From Rufibacter roseus (lineage in GTDB: Bacteria > Bacteroidota > Bacteroidia > Cytophagales > Hymenobacteraceae), in assembly GCF_001647285.1 (NCBI RefSeq), contig NZ_LRML01000002.1, forward strand, positions 1 through 64,000: a stretch of DNA of 64,000 nt, in the 5' to 3' direction. The position numbers and the translations under genes were made by a program. How positions within the stretch are numbered: the stretch's first letter is position 1; every line of letters begins with the position of its first letter. The notes under the pieces were generated by a model, which was not told the DNA's origin, did no database searches, and saw nothing but the letters and a program-made list of their open reading frames with translations. Of the stretch, positions 45,638 to 56,233 are shown one piece after another.

Positions 45638-46297
45638 ATGAGCACAATCAAAGCATGCCTTTTCGATTTAGACGGAGTACTGGTAGACACGGCGGTTTAC
45701 CATTTTAAAGCGTGGCATCAACTGGCCCAAACGATGGGGATTGAATTTACCGAGCACGATAACGAACGCTTGAAGGGCGTCAGCCGGGTAAGATCACTGG
45801 AGATCATACTGGAGATTGGCGGCAAAACCATGGCGCAAGAGCAGATGCTGGCCCTTTGTGAGCAAAAGAACAAAGAGTATCTGGAGGATGTGGCTAAAAT
45901 GACCCCAGAGGAGATACTTCCCGGCGTAGTTGATTTCCTGAAAGCTTTGAAAGCAGAAGGATATAAAATAGCCTTAGGATCTGCCAGCAAAAACGCCCAA
46001 CTCATTCTGGAACGCACAGAGCTTCTGCCCTACTTTGATGCCATTATTGACGGCAGGCACGTGGTAAACGGGAAACCAGACCCAGAAGTATTCTTAAAAG
46101 GCGCTGAAGCATTGGGTGTGCAGCCGCAGGAATGTTTGGTTTTTGAAGATGCCGTGGCCGGTGTAGAAGCTGCCAAAAACGGTGGCATGCGTTGCGTAGG
46201 GGTAGGTCAGCCAGACGTGCTTTCTCAGGCGGATGTGGTGGTAAAGGACCTGACGGAGATGAGCATCTCGCGCCTGAAAGAATTGGAACAAATCTAG
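45638..46297 (+). CDS. pgmB: Beta-phosphoglucomutase
   Basis: Converts beta-glucose-1-phosphate to glucose-6-phosphate in the cytoplasm. This 219-residue HAD-family enzyme has the nucleophile and acid Asp residues in LFDLDGVLVDT (Asp10, Asp12), the cap-domain region with LKGVSRVRSLEIIL (about 47-60), ALGSASKNAQLILE (HAD motif II) and LVFEDAVAGVEAAKNGG (motif IV). The adjacent GH65 phosphorylase supplies its substrate, and the pair is a standard maltose-phosphorolysis unit. Confidence 0.95.
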   Translation: MSTIKACLFDLDGVLVDTAVYHFKAWHQLAQTMGIEFTEHDNERLKGVSRVRSLEIILEIGGKTMAQEQMLALCEQKNKEYLEDVAKMTPEEILPGVVDFLKALKAEGYKIALGSASKNAQLILERTELLPYFDAIIDGRHVVNGKPDPEVFLKGAEALGVQPQECLVFEDAVAGVEAAKNGGMRCVGVGQPDVLSQADVVVKDLTEMSISRLKELEQI

Positions 46298-46303
46298 TCA
46301 GGC

Positions 46304-46338
46304 GTTTTTCACCTCTTTTTCAGAAAACAGCCCAAAAC
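46304..46338. repeat. GTTTT...AAAAC palindrome, copy 14 (35 bp)
   Basis: Starts 6 bp after the beta-PGM stop; begins GTTTTTCACCTC and ends CAGCCCAAAAC. Confidence 0.55.
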
Positions 46339-46398
46339 CAGAGAGTGTATTAATTGAAAAAATCTAGATACTAATATCTAGCTTCTAATAGCTAAAAA

Positions 46399-48717
46399 AT
46401 GAAACAATACCTGACCGTAGATGAGTGGTCTATCATTGAAGAAGGCTTCCATCCGAAATACAACCAAATATCAGAAAGTGTGTTCAGCTTGGGCAACGGC
46501 CGCATGGGCCAGCGTGCCAACTTTGAAGAGGCATTTTCAGGCGAAACCCTGCAAGGAAATTACGTGGCCGGAGTTTATTACCCAGACAAAACCCGCGTGG
46601 GCTGGTGGAAAAACGGCTATCCAGAATATTTCGCCAAAGTACTCAACGCCGCCAACTGGATCGGGATTGACGTGAAAGTTGAAGGCGAAACACTAGACTT
46701 GCACAAGTGCCAGGTCCTGGACTTCCGCCGGGAATTGAACATGCGCGAAGGGTGGCTGGAACGAACTTATACCGCCTTACTGCCAACCGGACAGCAGGTG
46801 CGCGTGAAGTCTAAAAGGTTTACCAGCATTGTAGATGATGAAGTGGGTGTTATCCAATACAGCATCACCCCTATCAACTTCAGCGGTACCCTTACCCTCA
46901 CTCCTTACATTGACGCCGATATCAAAAACGCCGACTCTAACTATAATGAGAAGTTCTGGAATGAAGTGCATCAGGAGGCGTTAGCTACAGAGGGGTATGT
47001 AGTGGCCGAAACCAAAAAGACATTTTTCCATGTCTGCACGGGGCAAAAAATTGTAGTCACGCAAAATGGTCAGCCAGTAGAGGTAAAAGCAAAACCTACT
47101 CAAAAGGCTAAGTACATTGCCTCTACATTTGATTTGGCAGTAGAGCAAGATCAGGAAACGGTGCTATACAAGTACGCCGCCAACCTGTCTTCACAGAACC
47201 ATGCAAAAGAAGATTTGTTGGCCAATACAAAAAAAGTAGTAGCCGCCGCCGCCCAAAAAGGTTTTGAGCAGATGCTGCAGCAACAAGCACAAGCCTGGGC
47301 AGCCAAGTGGGAAGAAAGTGATATTGTCATTGAAGGCGATGCCGCCGCGCAGCAAGGTATCCGTTTCAACATCTTCCAACTAAACCAAACCTACACCGGC
47401 GAAGACGAGCGCCTGAACATTGGCCCTAAAGGCTTTACCGGTGAGAAATACGGCGGAACTACGTACTGGGACACGGAAGCTTATTGTTTGCCGTTCTACT
47501 TGGCGACCGCAGATCCGCAAATACCCCGCAACCTGCTCATTTACCGCTACAAGCACCTGCAAAAGGCCATTGAGAATGCTGAAAAGCTGGGCTTTACCGG
47601 CGGCGCGGCCTTGTACCCAATGGTGACCATGAACGGTGAAGAGTGCCACAACGAGTGGGAAATAACCTTTGAGGAAATTCACCGCAACGGCGCTATCGCC
47701 CACGCCATTCATGACTACATCCGCTATACCGGTGACGATAGCTATCTGCAGGAATATGGCATAGAAGTGCTGGTGGGCATTTCCCGTTTCTGGGCGCAAC
47801 GAGTGAATTGGTCAGCGGCTAAAAATCAGTACGTGATGCTGGGCGTTACCGGTCCTAATGAGTACGAGAACAACGTAAATAACAACTGGTACACCAGCAC
47901 CATTGCCACTTGGACGCTGGAATACACGATCAAAGCCCTGCAGCACGTGCAGGCTAATTGGCCGGAGCGGTACCAGGAACTGGTGCAAAAGCTAAACCTT
48001 CAGGTTGAAAAGGAAACAGGTCAGTGGCAGCACGTGATTGACCATATGTACTACCCTGAGGATAAAGAACTGGGTATTTTCCTGCAACAAGATGGCTTCT
48101 TAGACAAAGAGCAAACACTGGTAAAAGACCTGCCGGAGAGTGAGCGGCCGTTAAACCAGAAATGGTCATGGGACCGAATTCTTCGTTCGGTGTTCATCAA
48201 GCAGGCGGATGTGCTGCAAGGCATTTACCTGTTTGAGGACCGCTATGACCTAGACACCATCCGGAGAAACTATGATTTCTATGAGCCGAGAACGGTACAT
48301 GAGTCCTCTCTCTCGCCGTGTGTGCACTCTATTCTGGCAGCAAAATTAGGGGATGAGGAACGGGCGTATGAGTTCTATCTCCGCACCGCCCGCTTGGACC
48401 TGGACGACTACAATAACGACACCGAAGACGGTTGCCACATCACCAGTATGGCCGGCACCTGGATGAGCGTGGTTCAAGGGTTTGGAGGAATGCGGGTGCG
48501 TGATAACCAGCTGCACTTCAATCCGTTCATCCCCGCCGGCTGGAGTTCTTATTCATTTAAAATCCGCTTCAGAGGCCACTTGCTCAACATCAAGGTGACG
48601 AAAGAAAACGTTCAAATCGAGAACCAACATACCAACGCCATTACCTTGAATGTGTTCGGGCAACCGCAAACCATTGAGGCCAATGCCAAAGGAGAATTTG
48701 CGCACCAGTTGGTGTAG
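46399..48717 (+). CDS. Maltose phosphorylase, GH65
   Basis: Phosphorolyses maltose to glucose and beta-glucose-1-phosphate. The protein is 772 residues with the GH65 N-terminal beta-sandwich (about 10-270), (alpha/alpha)6 barrel (about 320-690) and small C-terminal domain. The general acid is Glu488 in VTGPNEYENNVNNNW, matching the position known for maltose phosphorylases. GGTTYWDTEAYCLPFY and PRTVHESSLSPCVHS are further GH65 blocks. No signal peptide, so cytoplasmic. Kojibiose or trehalose phosphorylase activity cannot be ruled out, but the locus favours maltose. Confidence 0.92.
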   Translation: MKQYLTVDEWSIIEEGFHPKYNQISESVFSLGNGRMGQRANFEEAFSGETLQGNYVAGVYYPDKTRVGWWKNGYPEYFAKVLNAANWIGIDVKVEGETLDLHKCQVLDFRRELNMREGWLERTYTALLPTGQQVRVKSKRFTSIVDDEVGVIQYSITPINFSGTLTLTPYIDADIKNADSNYNEKFWNEVHQEALATEGYVVAETKKTFFHVCTGQKIVVTQNGQPVEVKAKPTQKAKYIASTFDLAVEQDQETVLYKYAANLSSQNHAKEDLLANTKKVVAAAAQKGFEQMLQQQAQAWAAKWEESDIVIEGDAAAQQGIRFNIFQLNQTYTGEDERLNIGPKGFTGEKYGGTTYWDTEAYCLPFYLATADPQIPRNLLIYRYKHLQKAIENAEKLGFTGGAALYPMVTMNGEECHNEWEITFEEIHRNGAIAHAIHDYIRYTGDDSYLQEYGIEVLVGISRFWAQRVNWSAAKNQYVMLGVTGPNEYENNVNNNWYTSTIATWTLEYTIKALQHVQANWPERYQELVQKLNLQVEKETGQWQHVIDHMYYPEDKELGIFLQQDGFLDKEQTLVKDLPESERPLNQKWSWDRILRSVFIKQADVLQGIYLFEDRYDLDTIRRNYDFYEPRTVHESSLSPCVHSILAAKLGDEERAYEFYLRTARLDLDDYNNDTEDGCHITSMAGTWMSVVQGFGGMRVRDNQLHFNPFIPAGWSSYSFKIRFRGHLLNIKVTKENVQIENQHTNAITLNVFGQPQTIEANAKGEFAHQLV

Positions 48718-48750
48718 AGCCACTCCCACGGTAAGACATTCTGCCTCCGT

Positions 48751-48786
48751 GTTTTAGGGCTGTTTTTCAGAAAGCAAGTCCAAAAC
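48751..48786. repeat. 36-bp GTTTT...AAAAC palindrome, copy 15
   Basis: Begins GTTTTAGGGCTG and ends GTCCAAAAC, directly in front of the longer hairpin element at 48790. Confidence 0.6.
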
Positions 48787-48789
48787 ACC

Positions 48790-48879
48790 AATTTTTCTGG
48801 CGTAAGTGTCCGCTTGTGTCCTCAAGTGTTTCAGATTCACAAGGCGTGCGGACACAAGCGGACGCTTGCGCCAGAAATT
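48790..48879. repeat. 90-bp hairpin element with near-perfect 30-bp arms (MITE-like)
   Basis: 48790-48821 and 48850-48879 are inverted repeats (TTTCTGGCG, GTGTCCGCTTGTGTCC and complements) with two mismatches and one length difference, around a 28-nt loop. No ORF and no clear target-site duplication. It lies between the GH65 and GH13 lipoprotein genes. Confidence 0.7.
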
Positions 48880-48940
48880 TATATATACAGCACATAACTC
48901 TACCATAGATAGGTGCTACTTGATACGAAAGACACAAATC

Positions 48941-50824
48941 ATGCTACAAACAAAGTCTTCCAGCCTCTCGTTTTCCTTTGCGTTGCTTGCTGTCTTGGCC
49001 AGTGCCTGTACCTCCACTGCGCCTAGCCAAACCGACAGCCAGCCCACCTCTAATTCGGCTACCGTTATGACCACTACTGCGCCAGACCCCAACACCACCG
49101 AGGAAGAACCACAGGACAACAAGTTCGTCATTTACCAGATGATGACCCGCCTGTTCGGGAACAAGAAAACGCAGAACAAAACCTACGGCACCCTAGAGGA
49201 AAACGGTGTGGGCAAGTTCAATGACATCACGGACAAGGCGCTGCAGGAAATCAAAAAGCTAGGGGTAACGCACGTGTGGTACACTGGTATCATTGAACAC
49301 GCCACCATGACGGACTACTCAAAATTCGGAATTCACTTAGACGATGCCGACGTGGTGAAAGGACGGGCTGGTTCACCGTATGCCATCAAAGATTACTATG
49401 ACGTGAACCCAGACCTGGCCGTAGACGTGCGAAAAAGAATGGCAGAGTTTGAGGCTTTGGTTCAGCGCACACACACTAATGACTTAAAGGTTCTTATTGA
49501 CTTTGTGCCTAATCATGTAGCCCGTTACTATCAATCAGATGCCAAACCTTCGAGTATAGAAGACTTTGGCAATCAAGACGATAAAACGGTTTCATTCAAG
49601 CCTAACAATAACTTTTATTACATACCCGGCCAAACCTTACAAGTTCCGGTCACTTACAATCCGTTGAGCGATAAGCACCGAGGTCCCAATGAGAACAGCA
49701 AGTTTGATGAAACACCGGCCAAGGTAACTGGTAATGATGTCTTCAGCGCTACGCCAAGTGAGAACGACTGGTTTGAGACGGTAAAGCTGAATTACGGAGT
49801 AGACATCCAGAACAACCGTACCAAGCACTTCTCACCTACTCCAGATACCTGGTTGAAGATGCGCGACATTCTGTTATACTGGGCAGGCAAAGGCGTGGAT
49901 GGCTTCCGGTGCGACATGGCTGAAATGGTACCGGTGGAGTTCTGGGCTTGGGTTATACCGCAGGTAAAGGAAAAGTACCCAAACCTGGTGTTCATTGCCG
50001 AAATATACAACCCCGCCGAGTACAACAATTACATCCACACTGGCCGCTTTGATTACCTCTATGACAAAGTAGGTTTGTATGATGCCCTGCGCCGCCTAAT
50101 GGAAAACAGAGGACAGGGCAATACCGCTGAAATCACCAAAGTTTGGCACCAGGAAAGCCGCGGCATCTCCAACCACATGCTCCGGTTTCTGGAGAATCAT
50201 GATGAACAGCGCGTTGCTTCACAGGAATTTGCCGGCACTCCTTGGGCCGCTGTGCCAGCCATGACCGTGAGCGCCACCCTTGGTACCGGTCCAATTCTCA
50301 TTTACTTTAGTCAGGAAGTAGGCGAACCCGGCAAAGGCCACGAAGGTTTCCAAGGAGAAGACGGGCGAACCACCATCTTTGACTACTGGGGTGTTCCGGC
50401 GCACCAAGCCTGGATGAACGACGGCAAATTTGATGGCGGAAAGCTGAATGAAGACCAGCAGCGGTTACGTGAATTTTACAGCAAATTGCTTAATATCAGC
50501 CTGAGCCGTAATTCCATTCGGAAAGGAAAATTCTATGCCCTCACCGCACAGGAAGGCTCTGCTCCGGCGGGCGTGTATGCCTACCTAAGGTATACGGAGA
50601 ACGAGCGGGCATTGGTGCTGGTGAACTTTAACCGTGAAACCGCCAACTATGGCCTTACCTTACCACCGGCTGCCCTGGCAGCTATGGGTCTTGACGGCAA
50701 AGGCACGTTTATTCTTCAGGATTTGCTGACGGATATGCCGCCACTGTTCTTCCAGCCTGCTGTAAAAACCAGCATCACACTTGCTCCCATGAGCGCGCAT
50801 GTGTTCCTGCTTCAGAATAAGTAG
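48941..50824 (+). CDS. GH13 alpha-amylase family lipoprotein
   Basis: A 627-residue predicted lipoprotein (lipobox LASAC, Cys23) with a Thr/Ser/Pro-rich linker to about residue 55 and then a GH13 barrel. Catalytic residues are Asp in GVDGFRCDMAEM, Glu in FIAEIYNPA and Asp in FLENHDEQR. Lipid anchoring suggests a periplasmic or outer-membrane-facing amylase acting on maltooligosaccharides, as SusG does at the surface. I start at the ATG at 48941 because it alone gives a lipoprotein signal; the frame is open from 48806 but runs across the hairpin element. Confidence 0.88.
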   Translation: MLQTKSSSLSFSFALLAVLASACTSTAPSQTDSQPTSNSATVMTTTAPDPNTTEEEPQDNKFVIYQMMTRLFGNKKTQNKTYGTLEENGVGKFNDITDKALQEIKKLGVTHVWYTGIIEHATMTDYSKFGIHLDDADVVKGRAGSPYAIKDYYDVNPDLAVDVRKRMAEFEALVQRTHTNDLKVLIDFVPNHVARYYQSDAKPSSIEDFGNQDDKTVSFKPNNNFYYIPGQTLQVPVTYNPLSDKHRGPNENSKFDETPAKVTGNDVFSATPSENDWFETVKLNYGVDIQNNRTKHFSPTPDTWLKMRDILLYWAGKGVDGFRCDMAEMVPVEFWAWVIPQVKEKYPNLVFIAEIYNPAEYNNYIHTGRFDYLYDKVGLYDALRRLMENRGQGNTAEITKVWHQESRGISNHMLRFLENHDEQRVASQEFAGTPWAAVPAMTVSATLGTGPILIYFSQEVGEPGKGHEGFQGEDGRTTIFDYWGVPAHQAWMNDGKFDGGKLNEDQQRLREFYSKLLNISLSRNSIRKGKFYALTAQEGSAPAGVYAYLRYTENERALVLVNFNRETANYGLTLPPAALAAMGLDGKGTFILQDLLTDMPPLFFQPAVKTSITLAPMSAHVFLLQNK

Positions 50825-50864
50825 CATACTTAGCAGGCTCTGAACATTGTGCTTTTCAAGCTCT

Positions 50865-50900
50865 GTTTTCGGCCTGTTTTCTTAAAACTAGCTCCAAAAC
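50865..50900. repeat. 36-bp GTTTT...AAAAC palindrome, copy 16
   Basis: Arms GTTTTCGGCCTG and AGCTCCAAAAC, between the GH13 lipoprotein and the MFS gene. Confidence 0.6.
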
Positions 50901-50927
50901 AAACTATCACCTCAAACCAAACTGCCC

Positions 50928-52253
50928 ATGGCACAAACAATACAGACGCCCGTTAAACCGCGTCTATCTTTCTGGCAAATCTGGAACATGAGTTTCGGGT
51001 TTCTAGGAATACAGTTCGGATTTGCGTTGCAGAACGCCAACGTGAGCCGGATTTTCGAAACTTTAGGCGGTACTGAAATAGCGCTGTACTGGCTGGCCGC
51101 CCCCGTAACCGGACTGGTGGTGCAGCCTATCGTCGGGTACCTGAGCGACCGTACCTGGAGCCCGAAGTACGGACGGCGCAAACCGTTCTTCATGATTGGG
51201 GCCATTTTGGCTTCCATCTCACTGTTCATCATGCCTAATTCATCAGTGCTCTGGATGGCGGTGGGTATGCTCTGGATTTTAGATACTTCTATCAACGTAT
51301 CCATGGAGCCGTTCCGAGCTTTGGTAGGGGACTTATTGCCGTCGGAACAGCGTACTACTGGTTTTGCCGCTCAAACTTTTTTTATTGGTGTGGGTGCGGT
51401 AGTTGCCTCTTCCCTTCCCTGGATTTTCAATAACTGGATTGGAGTTCCAAACACCGCACCGGCCGGTGAAATACCTCCTTCGGTGAAATGGGCTTTTTAC
51501 TCTGGGGGCATTGTGTTCTTTCTAGCCGTGCTTTGGACGGTGCTTAAAACGAAAGAATATCCACCCGAGGATTTAGAGGAATTTGAGCGGGAAAAGAAAG
51601 AAACCACTTTCTGGCAAGGAGTGCTGGAAACCTTCTTCGGTATTTTCAAAATGCCGAAAACCATGCTGCAGCTGGCGTTGGTGCAGTTTTTCACCTGGTT
51701 TGCCCTGTTTGCCATGTGGATCTTTACTACTCCCGCCATTACAAGCCATGTGTACGGTACTTCAGACACTACCTCTAAACTGTACAACGAAGGCGCTGAC
51801 TGGGTAGGAATTTGCTTTGCTGTTTACAATGGCGTATCTGCCGTTTTCGCGTTTGTGTTACCAGTACTGGCTAAGAAAACCAGCCGAAAGGTTACGCACC
51901 TCATTTGCCTTACCATTGGCGGTCTGGGCCTTATCTCTATATACTTTATCTCAGATCCTAACATGCTGGTGTTGTCTATGGTGGGCGTTGGTATTGCCTG
52001 GGCCAGTATTCTGACCATGCCTTACGCTATTCTGGCTGGTTCATTGCCCGCCAAACGGATGGGCTATTACATGGGTGTTTTCAACTTTTTCATTGTTATA
52101 CCACAGATTGTAGCTGGCTCCCTGCTGGACTTCTTCAACAAGAACCTATTTGACGGCCAATCTATTTATGTACTGGTGTTAGGCGGCTGCTCCATGATTT
52201 TTGCAGGCTTGCTGACCTTAATGGTGCGTGATGTAGACGAGCATGTAGCTTAA
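50928..52253 (+). CDS. MFS transporter, probable maltose/oligosaccharide carrier
   Basis: A 441-residue inner-membrane carrier with 12 predicted membrane segments, of the SLC45/GPH-like group found next to maltose genes in Bacteroidota. Visible motifs are FGIQFGFALQNANVSRIF-type first helix (here FLGIQFGFALQNANVSRIF), PIVGYLSDRTWSPKYGRRKPF between helices 2 and 3 (the MFS basic loop) and NVSMEPFRALVGDLLPSEQR. Likely imports maltose and short maltooligosaccharides from periplasm to cytoplasm for the GH65 phosphorylase. Last gene of the plus-strand cluster and convergent with the GH97 gene. Confidence 0.85.
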   Translation: MAQTIQTPVKPRLSFWQIWNMSFGFLGIQFGFALQNANVSRIFETLGGTEIALYWLAAPVTGLVVQPIVGYLSDRTWSPKYGRRKPFFMIGAILASISLFIMPNSSVLWMAVGMLWILDTSINVSMEPFRALVGDLLPSEQRTTGFAAQTFFIGVGAVVASSLPWIFNNWIGVPNTAPAGEIPPSVKWAFYSGGIVFFLAVLWTVLKTKEYPPEDLEEFEREKKETTFWQGVLETFFGIFKMPKTMLQLALVQFFTWFALFAMWIFTTPAITSHVYGTSDTTSKLYNEGADWVGICFAVYNGVSAVFAFVLPVLAKKTSRKVTHLICLTIGGLGLISIYFISDPNMLVLSMVGVGIAWASILTMPYAILAGSLPAKRMGYYMGVFNFFIVIPQIVAGSLLDFFNKNLFDGQSIYVLVLGGCSMIFAGLLTLMVRDVDEHVA

Positions 52254-52268
52254 ATACCATGTACCTTT

Positions 52269-52312
52269 AAAACAGAAGAGCCCAAGGAAACTCCTTGGGC
52301 TCTTCTGTTTTT
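52269..52312. terminator. Strong terminator after the MFS gene
   Basis: A 20-bp perfect stem (AAAACAGAAGAGCCCAAGGA with its complement) with a 3-nt loop and T run. It merges into palindrome copy 17 and separates the two halves of the starch locus. Confidence 0.92.
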
Positions 52313-52341
52313 GACCTGTTTTTCTAAAAGTAGCTCTAAAA

Positions 52342-52342
<1 letters not shown>
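52307..52342. repeat. 36-bp GTTTT...AAAAC palindrome, copy 17
   Basis: Begins in the terminator tail and ends on the last base of the GH97 stop codon; GTTTTTGACCTG to GCTCTAAAAC. Confidence 0.6.
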
Positions 52343-54516
<2,174 letters not shown>

Positions 54517-54527
54517 TTAACAAATGC

Positions 54528-54563
54528 GTTTTGGAGCTGTTTTCTGAATAACAGCTCCAAAAC
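54528..54563. repeat. 36-bp GTTTT...AAAAC palindrome, copy 18
   Basis: The most regular copy: 14-bp perfect arms (GTTTTGGAGCTGTT / AACAGCTCCAAAAC) around an 8-nt loop, between the GH97 and GH13 genes. Confidence 0.7.
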
Positions 54564-54573
54564 AGATAACATT

Positions 54574-56133
54574 CTAATTCTTCTCCAGAATCAAGCTACT
54601 TGAGCCGGGTATTGTTACAGTGCCTTTGTTCACTTTGCCGCCTTTGGTTTTAAAATGAACACGGTTAAACTGTGTTGCTTCCTGTGGCAGATCTAGGGTT
54701 ACTTCCTCTTTAGAAAGGTTGTGCAGTACCAGCAGGGTTTGGTCTTGGTGCTGCCGCAGAAAAGCGCTCACGTTTTTGGGTGCTACATTCAGGGGCACCA
54801 ATTCACCATAGGTTAGGGCGGGGCTGTTGTTTCGCAACTTTACCAGCGTTTTGTAATGGTTGAACAACGAATTCTTGTCTTTTTGCTGGGCAGCAAGCGG
54901 AACAACTGTACTTTCTGTACTGTAGTTGGGTTGTACCCACGTTGTACGGCTTTTGTCTTTGGTTTTCATGTCCCACAAGAACGGCTCCCGAATGTACTCA
55001 TCAGGCTTTTTACCGTTCATTCCAATTTCTTCGCCATAGTACAGGTAAGGTGAGCCCGGCAAAGTGAGCAAAAGAGCCGCCGCCATTTTGGCTTTTTTCA
55101 TGTCACCATTGACAGCGCTCATGATCCGGTTCTGGTCATGGTTTGTCAAAAAGGTGGCATCAATGTAATCTGGGTTAACGCTTGCGTAGAAGTCTCTGAT
55201 TTTCTTGTGGTTCTTTACCAGGTCTCCCGCCTGCTCTTCGTTTACCGCTTTGGTAATAGCATACCCCATGTCAAAGTTGAAAAGTGCGGGTAAGCCTTTC
55301 AGATAAGGCCCCACAATGTCGGCAGGCGCCCAAACCTCCCCTACCAGGTATACATCTTTCTTTGCTTTCTGCATCTCGTTCCGGAAATACACCCACCATT
55401 GGTGGTTATCTTGGGGTCGCTCATCGGGGAATATATGACGGGCTGCGTCCAGCCTAAACCCGTCTACGTCCATTTCTGTAAGCCAGTAACGGCCAATTTT
55501 AAATACCTCCTGCCGCAGCTTGGGACTGTCATAATTCAGATCGGGCATACCCCCGTAGAAATAGCCGTAGTAGAGGTAATCGCTATCCTTCACTTTGTGC
55601 CAATGCGTGGTGTTGTCAGAGTCGGCACCGGTAGGTTTCCCATCTTTCTGGGTCTGCGGATCGTCTTTATGGGTCCAGACGTAATATTCACGGTAGGGGC
55701 TATTCTCGTTTCTAACGGCTTCCTGAAACCACGGGTGACTGCTGGAGGAGTGGTTGATCACCAGGTCTATCACCACTTTAATATTGCGCTTATGTGCCTC
55801 ACGGGTAAATTCTTTAAAATCTTCTATGGTGCCGTAGTCGGGGTGAATGCCGTAATAATCCGTAACATCATATTTATGGTAAGACGGCGAGGGGTTGATG
55901 GGCATCAGCCAAACGGCTTCCACGCCTAAATTCTTCAGGTAATCTAATTTAGAGGTCATGCCTTTGATATCCCCTATTCCGTCTCCGTTAGAATCGGCGA
56001 AGGATTGCACAAAGATTTCATAGGTAATACCGCGTGGCCATTGGCTTACATTGTTTTTCTGGTTTTGCGCAAATACTGCTGTTGCAGAGAAAATGCAAAG
56101 GGAGGCCAGGATTAGGAATGTATGTTTATTCAT
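54574..56133 (-). CDS. GH13 alpha-amylase / alpha-glucosidase, exported
   Basis: A 519-residue GH13 enzyme with a signal peptide (about 1-22, ATAVFAQN). The barrel starts with WPRGITYEIFVQSFADSNGDG; catalytic residues are Asp in DVDGFRLDAARHIF, Glu in YLVGEVWAP and Asp in FLTNHDQNR. The insertion after barrel strand 3 and the terminal beta domain are of normal size for small maltooligosaccharide-acting enzymes. Periplasmic or surface location is inferred. Start is ATG at 56133; the longer frame would need TTG at 56142. Confidence 0.9.
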   Translation of the reverse strand: MNKHTFLILASLCIFSATAVFAQNQKNNVSQWPRGITYEIFVQSFADSNGDGIGDIKGMTSKLDYLKNLGVEAVWLMPINPSPSYHKYDVTDYYGIHPDYGTIEDFKEFTREAHKRNIKVVIDLVINHSSSSHPWFQEAVRNENSPYREYYVWTHKDDPQTQKDGKPTGADSDNTTHWHKVKDSDYLYYGYFYGGMPDLNYDSPKLRQEVFKIGRYWLTEMDVDGFRLDAARHIFPDERPQDNHQWWVYFRNEMQKAKKDVYLVGEVWAPADIVGPYLKGLPALFNFDMGYAITKAVNEEQAGDLVKNHKKIRDFYASVNPDYIDATFLTNHDQNRIMSAVNGDMKKAKMAAALLLTLPGSPYLYYGEEIGMNGKKPDEYIREPFLWDMKTKDKSRTTWVQPNYSTESTVVPLAAQQKDKNSLFNHYKTLVKLRNNSPALTYGELVPLNVAPKNVSAFLRQHQDQTLLVLHNLSKEEVTLDLPQEATQFNRVHFKTKGGKVNKGTVTIPGSSSLILEKN

Positions 56134-56233
56134 GTAGTTCAAATTGTGATGGTAAAAAGGCTTTCGTATCTAGCTTAGTGGACTAAATAACTGTACTTTC
56201 TGAACATAATAATTAATGTCAAGCTGTTTCAGA

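Noticed and set aside
48806-48940. N-terminal extension of the GH13 lipoprotein
   Set aside because: It crosses the MITE-like hairpin and has no signal peptide; the ATG at 48941 gives a clean lipobox.
55399-55929. 176-codon plus-strand ORF inside a GH13 gene
   Set aside because: Antisense to a gene with all GH13 catalytic motifs; hydrophobic composition arises from the complement.
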